NCBI GenBank assembly: GCA_021234155.1
Contig: JAJEKV010000038.1
Coordinates: 2,784,459-2,848,458, forward strand
Source: Isoetes taiwanensis
Taxonomy: Eukaryota; Streptophyta; Lycopodiopsida; Isoetales; Isoetaceae
Direction of reading: 5' to 3'
DNA length: 64,000 bases
Shown piece by piece: positions 35,438 to 48,315 of this stretch. The position numbers and the translations under genes are program-made. Each line of letters opens with the position of its first letter. Positions within the stretch are counted from its first letter, which is position 1. The notes beneath the pieces are model-generated. The model was not told the origin of the DNA, did no database searches, and was given only the letters and a program-made list of their open reading frames with translations.

Positions 35438-35913
35438 AATTCCCAAGGCCTCAAAGGGGCCAAACGTTTTTAAGTTATCACCAACCATTACATCCAATAC
35501 TTTTAAATAAGAATCCCCCTGAAACCCTCTTTGGTTTGGATGCATATTCATACCGGAGGTGACGTAGAGCAGCGAGAGCCCTTTTTGTACTACCTCAAAT
35601 CGTAAAATACATGTACAAAATCAAATCTATTTAGTACATTGCCTCAAATCTTATAGTATTTTGCAAAGGTCGTTATACAATATACTAAAGCTTATTCAAG
35701 TATACCCCACAAACGAGGATCGCTATCTACGATCTAGATTGAGGAATAAAGGGAAAATATGCCCATACAACGGCCTAGCTACCTAGAGTCACTCCCGTGT
35801 GAATATGCACTCAAACCAAAGGGGTTTCAAGGGGATTTTTATTTAAAAGTGTTAAATGTAATGGTTTGTGTTAACTTAAAAAAAAAGTTAGCCCCTTTTG
35901 GGTCTTGGGAATT
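35438..35913. mobile_element. MITE or foldback element with about 127 bp terminal inverted repeats
   Basis: 35438-35564 and about 35785-35913 are reverse complements over their length. Matching landmarks are AATTCCCAAG / CTTGGGAATT at the ends, ACCATTACAT / ATGTAATGGT, and ACTTTTAAATAA / TTATTTAAAAGT, with GCATATTCA / TGAATATGC nearest the centre. The central 220 bp is unique. The length (476 bp), high arm-to-total ratio and lack of coding capacity fit a MITE. Its superfamily is undecided because no clear target duplication is visible. A GAATA repeat follows directly (35916-35938). Confidence 0.88.
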
Positions 35914-35938
35914 ATATAGAATAGAATAGAATAGAATT

Positions 35939-36422
35939 GTTTTTATAGAATTGTTTTGTACATTGGGGCATTTTGGAAGGTGTAGCAGACAAACATATGC
36001 GTGAATTCAACACAAGCAAAAGACAAGCATATTCCTAGAGATAAGAAATATACAAAAAGGAATGTCGAGCCCAAGCTCGCGACCGAGAGAAGTGTAGCGC
36101 TGTGAAAGAGAATACCCAAGGAAACTAGAACGAATAATCAAACTTTATTGCACATTCTTATGGTTGGAAAAACCCCAACCGTGGTTACATATTTATAGTC
36201 CCCTGCCACATCATCGCCACGTCACTGCCACATCATCACACCCCTTCAATTTCATATACCCTTTGAATTTCGTATTTGCCACCTAGGGCGGATCGCCCTC
36301 ATTGGCACCCCTCGCATCATTATTGCATCCTTTGGATCGCCATGTCATCAACACGCCTAACTGGACATGCCACATCACCCTCTTGCTCACGTCTCATTCT
36401 TCTTGAATTGGATACCCTCTCC
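35939..36422. other. No gene recognised
   Basis: Contains GCCACATCATCGCCACGTCA-type phrases that resemble LTR or promoter text, but no partner copy was found. Confidence 0.35.
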
Positions 36423-37381
36423 TTAGGCTGGTTTTTGCAACTTTTCCATGGTTGCAAGATCTAACAATTCAAATGGATAGCCCTGTTTCCTTTTCAATTC
36501 CCGGTATCCCCTTTCTTCTGTATTTCTTCTTTCTGGTTTTTGTTTTATAACAGAAAGGATCAAATCTTGTACAACTGGCTTCAATTTACCGCTTCCGGCC
36601 TGCTCCAAATCCCTCCTCGCCTTGGTTGCTGCTGATTCTTCAATCCTGGCGGCCTTCATATTATCTTAATCGGCCTGACACAGGCCCAATTTCTCCAAGA
36701 TCGAACCCTCTGGAACAGATTTCTTCATTGATTTAATCAAATCCGGCAACTTCTTCTGCAATTTTCTCTGATGCCAGAGTCTTCAGCCCGTTTTCTTCAG
36801 AATTAAAACCCTGGTTCCAATTTTTTGCATTGCCATAGCAGATTTAGACCCAATTTCGGCCTATTGATTTGAAAACAAGTTCTGCGATGGCCGATTCAAG
36901 CCATATCCGGCCGATAATTTGGAAGACTGTGATTTTTGCTGATGCCAGGGGTTTCTTCTACAGANNNNNNNNNNNNNNNNNNNNNNNNNNNNNNNNNNNN
37001 NNNNNNNNNNNNNNNNNNNNNNNNNNNNNNNNNNNNNNNNNNNNNNNNNNNNNNNNNNNNNNNNTCGGCTTGATCAGATCCTTTTCCTTCAAACTATTTT
37101 TTAAATGGCCTCCTTTTCCCTAGTAAACATTCGTCCAAATCGGCCCTTAGGTCGCGACCCTTCTGCTGCAATGTTCGTTCTAATTTTTGCCCTTTGTTAA
37201 CACTTGTTAACAATTCCTTTTCCTTTGTTTTTCTTTTATTCTTCAATGATTCATACTCCAACTTTGGCTTGCACCTTTGGTATGTATTCAGCAAGGATTC
37301 TTCTTCAACCTTCATTGCTGTAACCCGTTCCTTGTCACCATTGATATTTTCTTTTTTTTTTGGTTTTGCCGTAAGACTCAC
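36423..37381 (-). pseudogene. Lys/Glu-rich, coiled-coil-like reading frames around the gap, unassigned
   Basis: Two minus-strand frames, 37381-37094 (starts MSLTAKPKKKENINGDKER) and 36659-36423 (starts MKAARIEESAATKARRDLEQ), are highly charged and could be parts of one nuclear or coiled-coil protein interrupted by the assembly gap. No family was recognised, and stops lie between them where sequence is present. They could also be chance low-complexity frames. Confidence 0.25.
36965..37064. other. Assembly gap, 100 Ns
   Basis: Exactly 100 Ns, the conventional filler for a gap of unknown size. Any feature that spans it is unreliable. Confidence 1.
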
Positions 37382-39294
37382 GTGATCTTCTCTCTTCCGT
37401 GGGTATTTCCGCTTCGTGGTTCTTACGAAAGGTTTTCTCCATTTTAATTCTACGTCTTTTCTTCTTCAAATCTTGTTGACTTGACCCTTCTTTATTGAGG
37501 TCTTTGACGACCGCGTTATCTCCATTTTTTACGATAGGTATTTTCTTCTATGGTGCTCTTCTCACGACTTAGCCACTGTTGCCATATCATTCATTCCCAT
37601 ATCTTTCTCATAGGTGTTAATCCTTCAGTAGCACATCTACCGACTGCTTGGCTACCACTCTTTCCATATTTGCTTAGCTTTCTTGGCTAAAGCTAAGCAT
37701 GATTCAGGAGCTATATTCTTATTAACATATGCTTTTGCGAGGTTTTACGCTCGATTTGGCGGGCGGCATTTATTGGGGAGGAAAATGTTCCTCATCAGGA
37801 ACTCAGGGTTTCGCTTACCACGGATCCTTAGCTCACCCGAGCATAATGGTGGCCTTGTTTCCAATTCCTCATTTTCACTTTTTGGGCACACATCTCCTTG
37901 AGCATCACGAATTAGCCTTTTATTGCATTCATCACGTTTTTCTAGCTTGCCTTCCATGGGCCGGATCAATGTTGGCTCTAATCGCCTTCTGGCTCCTTGA
38001 TATTCTCGGTACTTCCATAATCCTTCTTTGCAAAACTTCCTTCTTGCTTTGCTTCCATCTTCTATTTGGTGGTGTTACCATCTTGCCACGATCTGAAACC
38101 GGTTCCCATAAGATTAGCTATCGAGGCAATTAGATGGTACAAAATCCCAATGTGGAAAGGACTTGCAAGGCTGCGCTATACAATATATAGAAAATGAAGA
38201 TCATGTGTTTGCCTACTAGTAGCAGCCCAACATATTCGAATCGGAGAAGTTAAGCAATCAATGTTCAAGATTTCAGATCCTTATTTTTTCATTATCATAT
38301 TTATTTGGGTCTATACTTAAGGGCGGTGGATGCTGCAGTTCCTTATCACCGAAACTATGATTGTAATGATTTACAGGCTCCATGAAAGCTCTCTTGAGGG
38401 GTCCTAAGTGATCTAGTTAAAATAAATAAATAAATAAATAAATTTCTTTTAATTTGTTGCACACAATCCACAGCAGCTTCTTAGGTAGATAGAGTGCTAG
38501 TTCTTCTTTCACTTGCTCCCTACGTATGTCAGCAAATTCTTTCTCTTGGTTTCCAAATTTCTGTGCATCATTTTCATTATAGTAGCCTTAAAATGCGTCT
38601 TTTCCCTTCTCAAATTGTTTCACTGCTTGTGTATTGGTCTATTCTACTGCACCGCATGATTTGTAGATATCCTCCTAAATCTTGGTAACCTCGGGTTTAT
38701 TTCAATTTATTACTTTCGCATCAGCGTGATCACGGCTTATCGACCAGCTTCTCATCAATTGGGTGTTGCTCGTTAATGCTGGCTCAATCCATATTCTATG
38801 GGCTCCAAATATTGTAAATGTATTGCCTTTTCTTCCATCATTTAGGACCCGAATGCAATGGAACTTTCTTCAAACAGTGCGAGGATGCATGCATAACTTT
38901 ATGGTGACGACACATTACTAAGTCATCAACTTCATCAATTATTTTGCTTCTTGTCTTGTAAGAAAAATGAGTTGTTGGCACTCCACTGAAATCAGCGCGT
39001 CCCTCATTGTCCAAATTTAGCCAGATATCTCCTTTTGAATCATCCTAGTCTTACTTTGTTATTGCGGGTCCCACAATGTTGGTATACATACTCTCTTGGG
39101 CAATATTTTTGCAATATGGCCATCTTGATGCTTTATCTCAACATTGTACAAATTTTTTCTTTGCTGCATGATGGACATCTTTTGTTTGCATCTTAAGCAC
39201 TTTCCCAGGACAACTCTCTAAGTATATCCTCTTTGAACTTTTTTATGACCACTTACGGTGTTGGAACTTCCATGGATATTGCTGATCTCACGAG
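37382..39294. other. No gene recognised
   Basis: An AAAT microsatellite lies at about 38419-38443. A 134-codon plus frame (37729-38133) and opposite-strand frames show no known motif. Minus-strand phrases near 38950 (HFSYKTRSKIIDEVDDLV) read as coding-like but were not identified. Confidence 0.4.
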
Positions 39295-41400
39295 GACAAT
39301 GCATTAATCTTTGCGGTTCCATGGAGTTTGCTACTGATCGTGACTTGATGAAGATGGACTTGATCCACAATCAGGCCTCTTTCTTTTGAGAACAAAGTAA
39401 TCCAATTTGTCCTGCGTGGTAGTAGTAATCCTTGACCATGTTTTCCCTCTCTTCTTGAACTTGTGAATTACGAAAAATTCTTTCTTTTTCTTGACTTCTT
39501 CTTTGGACTGCGTTTCCCTCTTTTTCATTTTACTTTTATTTTTATTTTTGAAATATAACTCCTTTTTTTTGGCGTTGCCTTGGAATTAAGGTTCTGTACG
39601 TTCTTCTTTTTTGAATCTGTTTTTCGCACATACAATCCGCGGTGGAAGGGCTGCACAGCTTTTCTCTTACCTCGGCTTGGCTCCTCTTCTTCTACTACTC
39701 GTTTGTTGCGGCTTTCTTTAACAGATCTCCTTTCACGAGCACCATGGCCGGTTTCGGCCAATGCACCACTTTTATGTAATCCAGCGAGAAATAAAAGACC
39801 AACTGACGACTTGCAAATATATACAATGGATTGCACATCCCATTCTACTAAGTAAGAAATCAAACAAAATTACGAAGATGAATAATCACACTTTGTCCGT
39901 ACACTCCTCATCGGGAGGTTTCATCCTCATCTTTTTAAGCTTCAACTGCCATGGAAGATACTCTACAATAAGACAATCTCGCTGAGAGCAAGAGTGTGAG
40001 AAGGGAATGAGGCCGGAGGCGTGCCCCTCCTCTTAAACTTACACAACAAATCTTGACCATTCATCTTCCAAGCAATCTTCACCATTAGATCTTCAATAAC
40101 CACATGCCCTTTATGCTGATCTCGGGGACAATGCATTAATCGCTGCCAGTTCCATGGGTTACTCGCGATCTTTGTGAAGCGGTAAGTGAACAAATCCTGT
40201 CAGGCTCTTTCTTGAAGAGCAAAGGCAAATCAATTTGTCCTGCGTGGTAGTATTAATCCTTGACTCATGTTTTTCCTCTCTTCTTGAACTTGTCAATTCA
40301 CGAAAATTCTTTCTTTTCTTGCGGCTTCTTTGAGACCGCGTTTCTCCTCTTTTCATTTACTTTTTTGGCGCATTTTTTTTGAAATATAACTCCCTTTTTG
40401 GCGTTGCCTTGGAAGTAAGAGTTCAGCGTTTCTTCTTTTTTGAATCCGTTTTCTCATACATACAATCAACGATTGGAGAGGGCTGCACGGCTTTTCTCTT
40501 ACCTCGGCTTGGCTCCTCTTCCTTCCTACCGTTGTTGCCATATTTCTTCAACAGATCTCCTTTCCACAGCACTACGATGGTTTCGGCGATTGCACCACTT
40601 TATGTAATCCATGAAATAAAAGACCAGCGAGCGACTTACAAAAATATATACAATGGATTGCATCCCATTCTACTAGCAAGAAATCAAGCAAAATTCTGAG
40701 ATGAATAATCACATACAAATCACATACAAATCCCACATGCTCATAAATGAGGGGCTAAATACTCCATGTTTCATTATTTACAGCCAGCGGAAGATGCACT
40801 CTACAATAGACAATCTCCTTAACGAGCAAGGTGTGAAGTAGAGTGAGTGAAGTGTAATGCGATGCGGAGGCCTCAGGGCTATAAGGCGACATTATTATAC
40901 ATCATAGTCATAAAAATTAGATGAGTTTCCAATTTCTCTCATCCAATTCCTCACTCTCCTCAATGCATCCTCTTCTTTATTAGGGTATTTACATTTTAGT
41001 ACAACTCTCTCTATGTGTAGAGTCTCTCAATTAAAAAGGATCAATTCTCTTCCCTTCCAAAATCCAAAAGGTATGTAAATCAGGCACGTTGATGCCATGC
41101 ACGTAAATATTATACTATAAGGTGGACACCCAAGTATGACCTTGGTCTTCATCTTCTATCTCATCATGCTGCGGCATCTCATGGTTCTCGGAGTAGTACC
41201 CCATCACTCCCAACCTCCACACCTAGATAGATGCGAGCTGAGGCAGTTCTGCTAATATTGTGCCTCTTCTTTGCTCGATAAGTTCTGCAGATGTGAGAGA
41301 GTGAGAATGAGAGGCGTGCCCCCCCTCCTCTTAAACTTACAACAAACCTTGACCATTCATCTTCAAGCAATCTTCACCATTAGATCTTGAGTAACCACAT
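39295..41400. repeat. Tandem duplication, about 830 bp unit, two copies and a partial third
   Basis: 39295-40124 and 40125-40830 align along their length; for example GGACAATGCATTAATC, CAATTTGTCCTGCGTGGTAG, and CTTGAACTTGT with ATTCTTTCTTT occur in both. A third partial copy at 41300-41400 matches 40015-40110. On the minus strand both copies encode the same basic phrases (TTTTQDKL), but different frameshifts break them. The source may be a Lys/Arg-rich gene, which I could not name. Confidence 0.85.
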
Positions 41401-41784
41401 GCCCTTTGAGATCATGCGACCTCATCAAATATTCAACCATTAAAAGGGACTTTTATACACCTTCAAGTCCAATTCTGAAGTGCCCACACCAAAATATCCA
41501 ATAAATCGGTATCTTCTCAACTTCCAGCAGTTAATCATCAAACATACATCAAATATGACAAATTTGGTGCAAAGCGTAAAAAATGAACAGATAAACCACA
41601 CACTACAGGAAGTTGGTCATATTGAACATAAATAAACTTGTTTATTACCGCAGTAATCAGCAATAATGGCTTATTTGTTACCTAAATCAAATACCAATAA
41701 GATGTTATACTAATTCAAATACCAATAAGAAGAAGGAACTAATGTGGAAATGTCATCTAATTTAAAGGGCAAAAACATGATTAA

Positions 41785-42040
41785 GAATAGAATGGAATAG
41801 AATAGAATAGGAATAGATTTTTTATAGATCCACGGAGACCAATTGGCTTATGGGACCCAAATGAAAGGCAGCAAGCGTGTGCGTAGGGATTAAAAACCCC
41901 GACAGAAGGGTTTGAGAGGAAAAACCTTAGTAGTATTAAGTATCTTTGGTACGCTTACAATTAATAGGACAATCAATCTTGTCATGAGGAACTGGTGAGT
42001 CACAGTATCTATAACCTCCACAGGTATGACGCAACAAGCC
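41785..42040 (-). mobile_element. Probable LINE 3' end with (GAATA)n tail
   Basis: A GAATA/GAATG run (41785-41815) is followed by TTTTTTATAGATCCACGGAG, then CCAATTGGCTTATGGGACCC, and a block with GGGTTTGAGAGGAAAAACCT. The same blocks occur in the same order at 59070-59200. On the minus strand this is a 3' end finishing in a simple-sequence tail. Confidence 0.6.
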
Positions 42041-42938
42041 CGGCGTTGTATTCAATAACTCATGCGTGACCATGCACTATAGCCCGACCATACTCGGCAC
42101 CGGATGGGCAGAGCAGCTGGCAGTCTGGAGGGCATGACATTCATCTTCAATTAGCGCCCTAATAGCAACAGCGACGCTAGCCTTAGATCCGTGCTTCAGT
42201 CAGCGTCTGTCTCAATGTGGAGGCGATGTGCACGCGTCGCGAATGGAAGCTATAAGTTTGCACTTCTTTATGGGCAAATGGGTGTATAAGTTCTGGTGTG
42301 AGCCTCTCGTGAGCCTAGGATTGACTTGTCTTTGTCTACACACATGCGCATCTGTTTTTCCTGTACATCCCAAGGTGAGAACCGAGCTTGCTTGTCCTTC
42401 CAGCAGGCTTTGAGGCATTGGGAACCATTTCTCACGACCAAAAGCAAGGTTGGGCAAATGTGTATCACCTATAAGGCCTATACGGAAGTAAATAATATGG
42501 CATTCAATGCAGCCCTTTGAAGGGGTAGAAAGGCTGTCTAAATGCAGAAGCGGGGATGCAGTATGGAACACCCATATAATGTTGAAAGACCATATACAGC
42601 CTTGAAGGCTACTTGGTACCTGGCCCTTACACAATCCTTTACCCATGCACATATGTTGCCATATATATATGTAAAAATGTACGTATATTGTCTATCTACT
42701 ATTATAGTAACTTATTGCATTAGAGTTTTTTAGGTCAATTAGGGGCCCTTACTCGATGCCACATCAAAAGCTAAAGCTGACCAATGGGGTAGAGCTTGTA
42801 TGAGGATTTACGGGCCTTGGCTTTCTCCATTCCAGGTGTAAACTGCATTAACCCGGTAATATCGTACCCTCGAGCTTGGGTCGAGGATTACCTGCGTGGC
42901 AATTATGACCTTTAGCTCCGCCCTCAATTCCAGCTTGG
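42041..42938. other. Probable LINE body, decayed; no domain recognised
   Basis: This is where the minus-strand LINE's upstream sequence should lie. A 146-codon minus frame (42652-42212) is open but has no reverse transcriptase or endonuclease motif. Confidence 0.3.
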
Positions 42939-43256
42939 GTGTTTTCCTCAACGAGTTTGCTTGGTCGGTGCGGCGCCAAGGGAACTTCGATTTGCTTTCG
43001 AGCTGCTGACCTGCGCCAAAGTGAGTTTCGACCCGCAGAGAAAAGCGATCCAGAAGTTAAAATCAGCGGGCCTTTCCCTGAGTATTTTGATTACGCTCCA
43101 CATTACGATTTGAATTACGTGACTAGATGGCTGAAAGCTCCTTATCCACTTGGTCGAAGAAATGACTTTGAAAGCCGTGGTGTAGATGGGAGCTTTGTTA
43201 CACTCCAAAGAGCGCAATCACGAGGTGGTCGTGAGTTAAAGATGCAGGAGAAATAG
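42939..43256 (+). CDS. Uncertain 105-codon frame without ATG, unrecognised
   Basis: The frame opens only at a GTG and includes GPFPEYFDYAPHYDLNYVTR, then WLKAPYPLGRR, which look like real protein text. No family was recognised. It may be a decayed exon. Confidence 0.2.
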   Translation: MFSSTSLLGRCGAKGTSICFRAADLRQSEFRPAEKSDPEVKISGPFPEYFDYAPHYDLNYVTRWLKAPYPLGRRNDFESRGVDGSFVTLQRAQSRGGRELKMQEK

Positions 43257-46200
43257 TGTTTTACGCACATTGGAAGGCTTTGGTGGTGGGTTTTCGTCAG
43301 AACAAAGAGATATTTGTACAAGTAAGGCATATACACACTCCAGTAGGATGTAGCCAAAAGAAAAAAATAAGCAAAGCGGCGAACTTTCCCAGCAAATTGG
43401 CGAGTATGTGCTACAATAAATCCATATCTTAATTAAGTTGATTCCACTTATCCAGTTCATTCCTATTCTTTTAGGTTTGTGTATACTCGATGTGGATAAC
43501 AGTCTCTTCACACTCGATAAGTAGTGTATTCAATTTGCTTTCACCAAGATATGGGCTCCTTGTTGTTCGAGAAGGTAGCACACCCGGTGCAGCTTAGAGA
43601 AAGGGTATATGGATTACGGAGGGTATAGATACTCTCCACGAAGATCAAGCTAATTGAGCCTCCATTGCACAAGGCACCCAAAATTGAATGGGTATGACTT
43701 TTTAACCATGGTTTGTTGCTGAAAGCCAAACATTTCATCCCGGTACCCGATTCGTTAATATGATCTGATAGTGTGATAAACAAATATTGTTATTTTACAT
43801 GGTTAAATTGTACCGATGCGACTGGTTCATTTATACAATTGATAGTATGATAAATGAGCATAGCTTCTTTGACATGGTAAGTGTAGTTGATCCATGTTCC
43901 TACTTAAAGTATATGGTGTATAATATTGCTTAATACAACAAGTTTTTAGAACAAGAATTTTACCTCATCTATCTTCTTTGCTACAATGGTGGTACTACAA
44001 GATGTTTTACAATTTGTAATACAACATGATATTGTGCGGTATAGTGTTTCATAGGTATAGTTTGTAGATATGATAGAATTGTGTGTACAATATAGTGTTT
44101 TATTGGTATGATTTAGGGCATTTAATTTATTTATACAAAAAGAAATTTGTCCTTGTGACCAAGGCCATGCACTTGAAACATTCTTTCCCATGGCCGGCCT
44201 TGAACATTTCTTTTTCCCAAATTGCCTTGGCTAAATTTTACCCTCTTGTGCAATTCTCCTCTTGTGGTGGCTTCCGATTCAACCTCACACCTGACCATAA
44301 GTTTGTCTAAACCTTTGGCAAAATCTCCTAAATCTTTTTGCATACTTCCCTTATGACACTAGAACCGATGTTTTCTTCTCCTCAAATCATTACCACCATC
44401 AACAAGCTTAATGTGGATGAGGGTTAAAAAACTGAGTAACAAAATGCATAAATTATTCAGTATTTATATCCTTCCCGGTACATCTCACGATCTTTGCTCA
44501 TTCATTAGAATTTGATCTCTTGGATACATCTCAATATTTGGCTCTTACTCATATTAATCATGAGATGCATCATGCATTTTTACTCCTTAAATCCATTGAT
44601 ACAACTCTGCTTCCTTGGCATTTCTTAGAATTTACATTGCTAGACTACTTGAGGTGAATCTTAAGAGAATGTACAACAAATGTGAAATTAGGGTTGGGGA
44701 ATTTGATTACGGGGAAAGTAGCAATCGGTTGCAGTACCCCCTCAAAGGGTCCTTAAAACTATGCATGGCAACCTCTGAGGCTATATAGACAAAGCAAAAA
44801 AAATTGTCATTTTCTTTGCAGAAAACCTTCATGCCATAGAAACCTTCATGCCCATATGCTTCGCATCGTCGGATCTTTCGTCTATGACAACACTAAGCGA
44901 AGAGATAACTTGTCATTTTGTTGCAAAGTCTTGTGGGCATGTATCGACTGTGAACTTCTCCAAGGGCTATAGAATGCTTTATTATCTAAACCAAGGTTTG
45001 ATTTCCCACTGCAATAACATAGAAAATAAAACCTATCTAATGTTAAACAACATATCTAATGTTTAACCAATGCTGGGTAGCAGTCATCACCCATGTGAAG
45101 TATGATTCTTTAGCGTAGTTATTGTTCTTAAGGAATAGTTTAAGGGTACTTCAAAATGGTTACATGTGTGAATCCAAAGTCTTGCTTGCATTAGTATGTG
45201 ATATGAACAAATTTAGCATGTTCATTTTTAAAAAAGATGAATCATGTTAAACTAGTAAAACTATGGAGAGATAATGTTAATATATGAAGTTAGCTTTAAA
45301 GCTTTTGTAAGTCTACATTCAAAAATGGCTTGGAGTGGGCTTGGAGTATTTTACTCTGTTTTTCACAACTTAATTGTATGTGGTGGCACCTTGAAGGACT
45401 CGAGTAATTAATTAGGCATAAAAGATAGAAAGCTAAATGAGCCATTATAAAACCACAAAATAAGAGTAAGCGTGCATAATTTGCATAAGTCCGTTGGAAT
45501 GGGCTTTTCTCACAGTTGGTATCAAACATAGCATTTATTGAAAACTAGTAGAGCAAATAGATGCAAAATTCTATTACACAAAGGAAAACATTTCTTTTTC
45601 TGTGAAGTCTTGAAACCAATCATGGGAAAATCGACAAAATCAATGGTATCTCTTACAAGAATGCTTTACTCAATTCTTTAAGTGCATGAAATGATGCTAA
45701 TGACTCTCTTTGGAAAAGAAGATCTTAAAGGAAAGAGCATGTGCGGACTGGGTAATATTGTGGATAATACGGTAATACGGATATGTAAATCATGGAATCT
45801 GTCCATTTTCCCTCAAAGGCGTCCTTCCATTAGCGGTGTTAAATTGGATTACCAAAACTACGGTAGTACTGATATTATCTATTCTTAAGCCCGGGCGATA
45901 AGACCTATCGGATCATCGTAGAGAAGAGTGTTTCCATGATTCTTACCAAGAAATCGCCTCAATACCGAGGTTCTCGGTTTATATTTATGAAATGGGACCC
46001 TTTATTCATTCCGGGGAGACTTTTCCACGATAGCCACTACTACCCGGATTTCTTATGGCGGAGGAATCTCCCTATGAAATTTTGTTGGACCATCTCTCTC
46101 ATCTTAGTGCTATAGCCATGACCTTGGAGAAATCATTCATGTCTCCATCCCCAAACCCGATTTCCCCTCATGCGTATTCAAAGAAAAATTTATTCTAATT

Positions 46201-47279
46201 TGGGAAGGCTGTATCCCACGTAAAATTCCTAAAGGGGACTCCTTGGGCTGAAAATTTCCTATTCCAAAATGCCTGCGGCTAAGAGTTCTCACCCTAGAGA
46301 GCATCACAAGGAGGCTAAGATCGAAGCTTGGGGTTGGCGTGGGGATGGGGGACAGGGTTTGGAAGACAATTGTGACCATGGCTAATGCGTAACACCGGCA
46401 CAAGGGTTACTAAAAGGAGAGGCAAGGCTGATTACAATATCATTGATTCTCAAGATAAATTATATTCCAGATAAAAATTATTTTCTTCCAATTCCCTCAA
46501 AAGTGGTGATTAGAGTCAAAACCCTATCCTACAACCCCAACATTTTGATCCACGGTACGAAACAGCGATGCAAAAAATACAATACGGGTTGTTTTGAAGA
46601 TTGAAAAAACCTGCATTAGTTATCACGGACGCGTAGTTTTCAAGGATACAACTGTAGTTTTTCTTAAGAGCCATAGTTTTTTGCTTAGATGTGTGGTTTC
46701 TTAAGGGCGTGGATTTCTTTTAAGGGTGTGTTGTTTTCTCATTTTGTATGGTTTTGAAGGGTGCTTTTTTTAAGGTGGTGTTTTTTTAAGGTAGTGTTTT
46801 TTTGAGGTATGGTTTTATGGTTTCCTAGAATCCATGTATGACCAAGTTGTCCACATGGCAGCATCTGAGAGCCATATGCATGCTTGACGCACTTCACTAG
46901 CATTTGACTTCATACATGTGTGTGTGAGGCTTGTAGGCGTGAAACTTGAAGACATCCATCATTTTGGCAACTTGTATTGAAGAACAAAAAAATATGGATC
47001 TTGGTTTGGCATCATATAGGCATTTCTTGAAGGAATATTTGATCACTTAAGCATCTTGAACACTTGAAGTCCAAGGTTGAAGGCCCAAAGTTAAAGTTTG
47101 GAAGACCACTCGAATTTCAATGGTAATTTGCATGGCTGATGATGTTACTTCTTAAGGTATGGTTTACTATTTCCCAAGGCTTTACTACCATTCCACCCAA
47201 AATCATCTCTTTGTACATCATTGTCTCTCTATTTCATACGTTGTTGCCAAAGTGAGACCAAAGTTGGCGGTCAACATCC
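43257..47279. other. Quiet intergenic DNA, possible LTR-element remnant near 45515
   Basis: TTGGTATCAAACATAG at 45515 resembles a degraded tRNA-Met primer site and is followed at about 45630 by KIDKINGISYKNAL, which loosely resembles a copia gag start; both are weak. 46690-46830 holds T-rich degenerate repeats of a TTTTTTAAGGTGGTG type. Frames up to 91 codons elsewhere show no known motif. Confidence 0.35.
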
Positions 47280-48315
47280 CAAGGTAGGCTCAAACATGCC
47301 ACCTAGGCTCTCCCAACATGCCCGCGGGGTTCCAACCTTGGCAAAGTGGAACCCTAGGTGGCATGTTAAACTTCTTAACCATGTTTGAGCCACCTTGGCA
47401 TGTTGAGCAAGGTGGCATCTTGGGCGTCGTGGAATGTTTGAGCCTAGGTAATATTTGGAGCCTAGGTGGCATGTTGGAACTACCTTGGCATGATTGAGCT
47501 AGGTGGCATGTTGGAGCTTGCTTGGCATGTTTGAGCCACCTTGGCATGTTTGAGCCTAGGTGGCGTATTTGGAACCCGCATGGCATGTTTGAGCCACCTT
47601 GGCATGTTGGAACCTGAGTGGCATGTTGAGTCCCAGGCATGCAACTCCGGCATGCCGCTCCCGGCATGCCATGGTGGCTCAGAAAAACATGCCATAAACT
47701 CCAGCGCCACCTAAACCAAACATGCCAGGTAGCTCAAGCATGCCCGTGCACTCAAAGATGCCACCTAGGCTCAACATATACCACCTAGGCCAAACATGCG
47801 CAGCGGCGCCCCAAGATGCCACCTAGGCTCCAGCATGCACCTGAAACTCCAGCATACCTGAGGTGGTCAAACATGCCACATGAGGCTCCAACATGCCACA
47901 CAGGCTCCAACATGCCCAGGCGGCTCAAGCAGTAGGCTCCAACATGCCACCTACGGCTCCAACATGCCACCTAGGCTCAAACATGCCAAGGTGGCTCAAA
48001 CACTCTACCTAAACTCCAACATACCCCCAAGCTCCAAACATGCACTTGCGGCTCAAGATGCCACCTAGGCTCCAACATGCCACCTAGGATCAAACATGCC
48101 AAGGGTGGCTCAAGATCTAAAGTTGGCTCAAAACATGCCACTCAGGCTCAACATGCCGCCACACCTAGGCTCCATCATGCGAGGTGGCTCAAACATGCCA
48201 CCTAGGCTCCGGCCATGCCAAAGTGGCTCTCGAGAATGCCATGCGGGCTCGAACATGCCACCTAGGCTTCAACATGCCAAGGCGGCTCAAACATGCCACC
48301 TAGTCTCAACATGCT
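47280..48315. repeat. Satellite array, about 40 bp unit, with internal direction reversal
   Basis: The unit is two related halves of about 20 bp, roughly CATGCCACCTAGGCTCCAA and CATGCCAAGGTGGCTCAAA. From about 47340 to 47690 the array reads in reverse complement; from about 47700 to 48315 it reads forward; the first 50 bp are also forward. Many units are imperfect. Accordingly the same peptide phrases (such as SNMPPRL) appear in minus frames on the left and plus frames on the right. These frames follow from the repeat and are not genes. Confidence 0.92.

Noticed and set aside
38199-38255. Resemblance to part of 5S rRNA (GATCAT at the start, GGAGAAGTTAAGC at the end)
   Set aside because: Only about 13 bases match well at one end, spacing is off by six bases and the rest of the 5S gene is not found, so chance or a very decayed 5S-derived SINE cannot be told apart.
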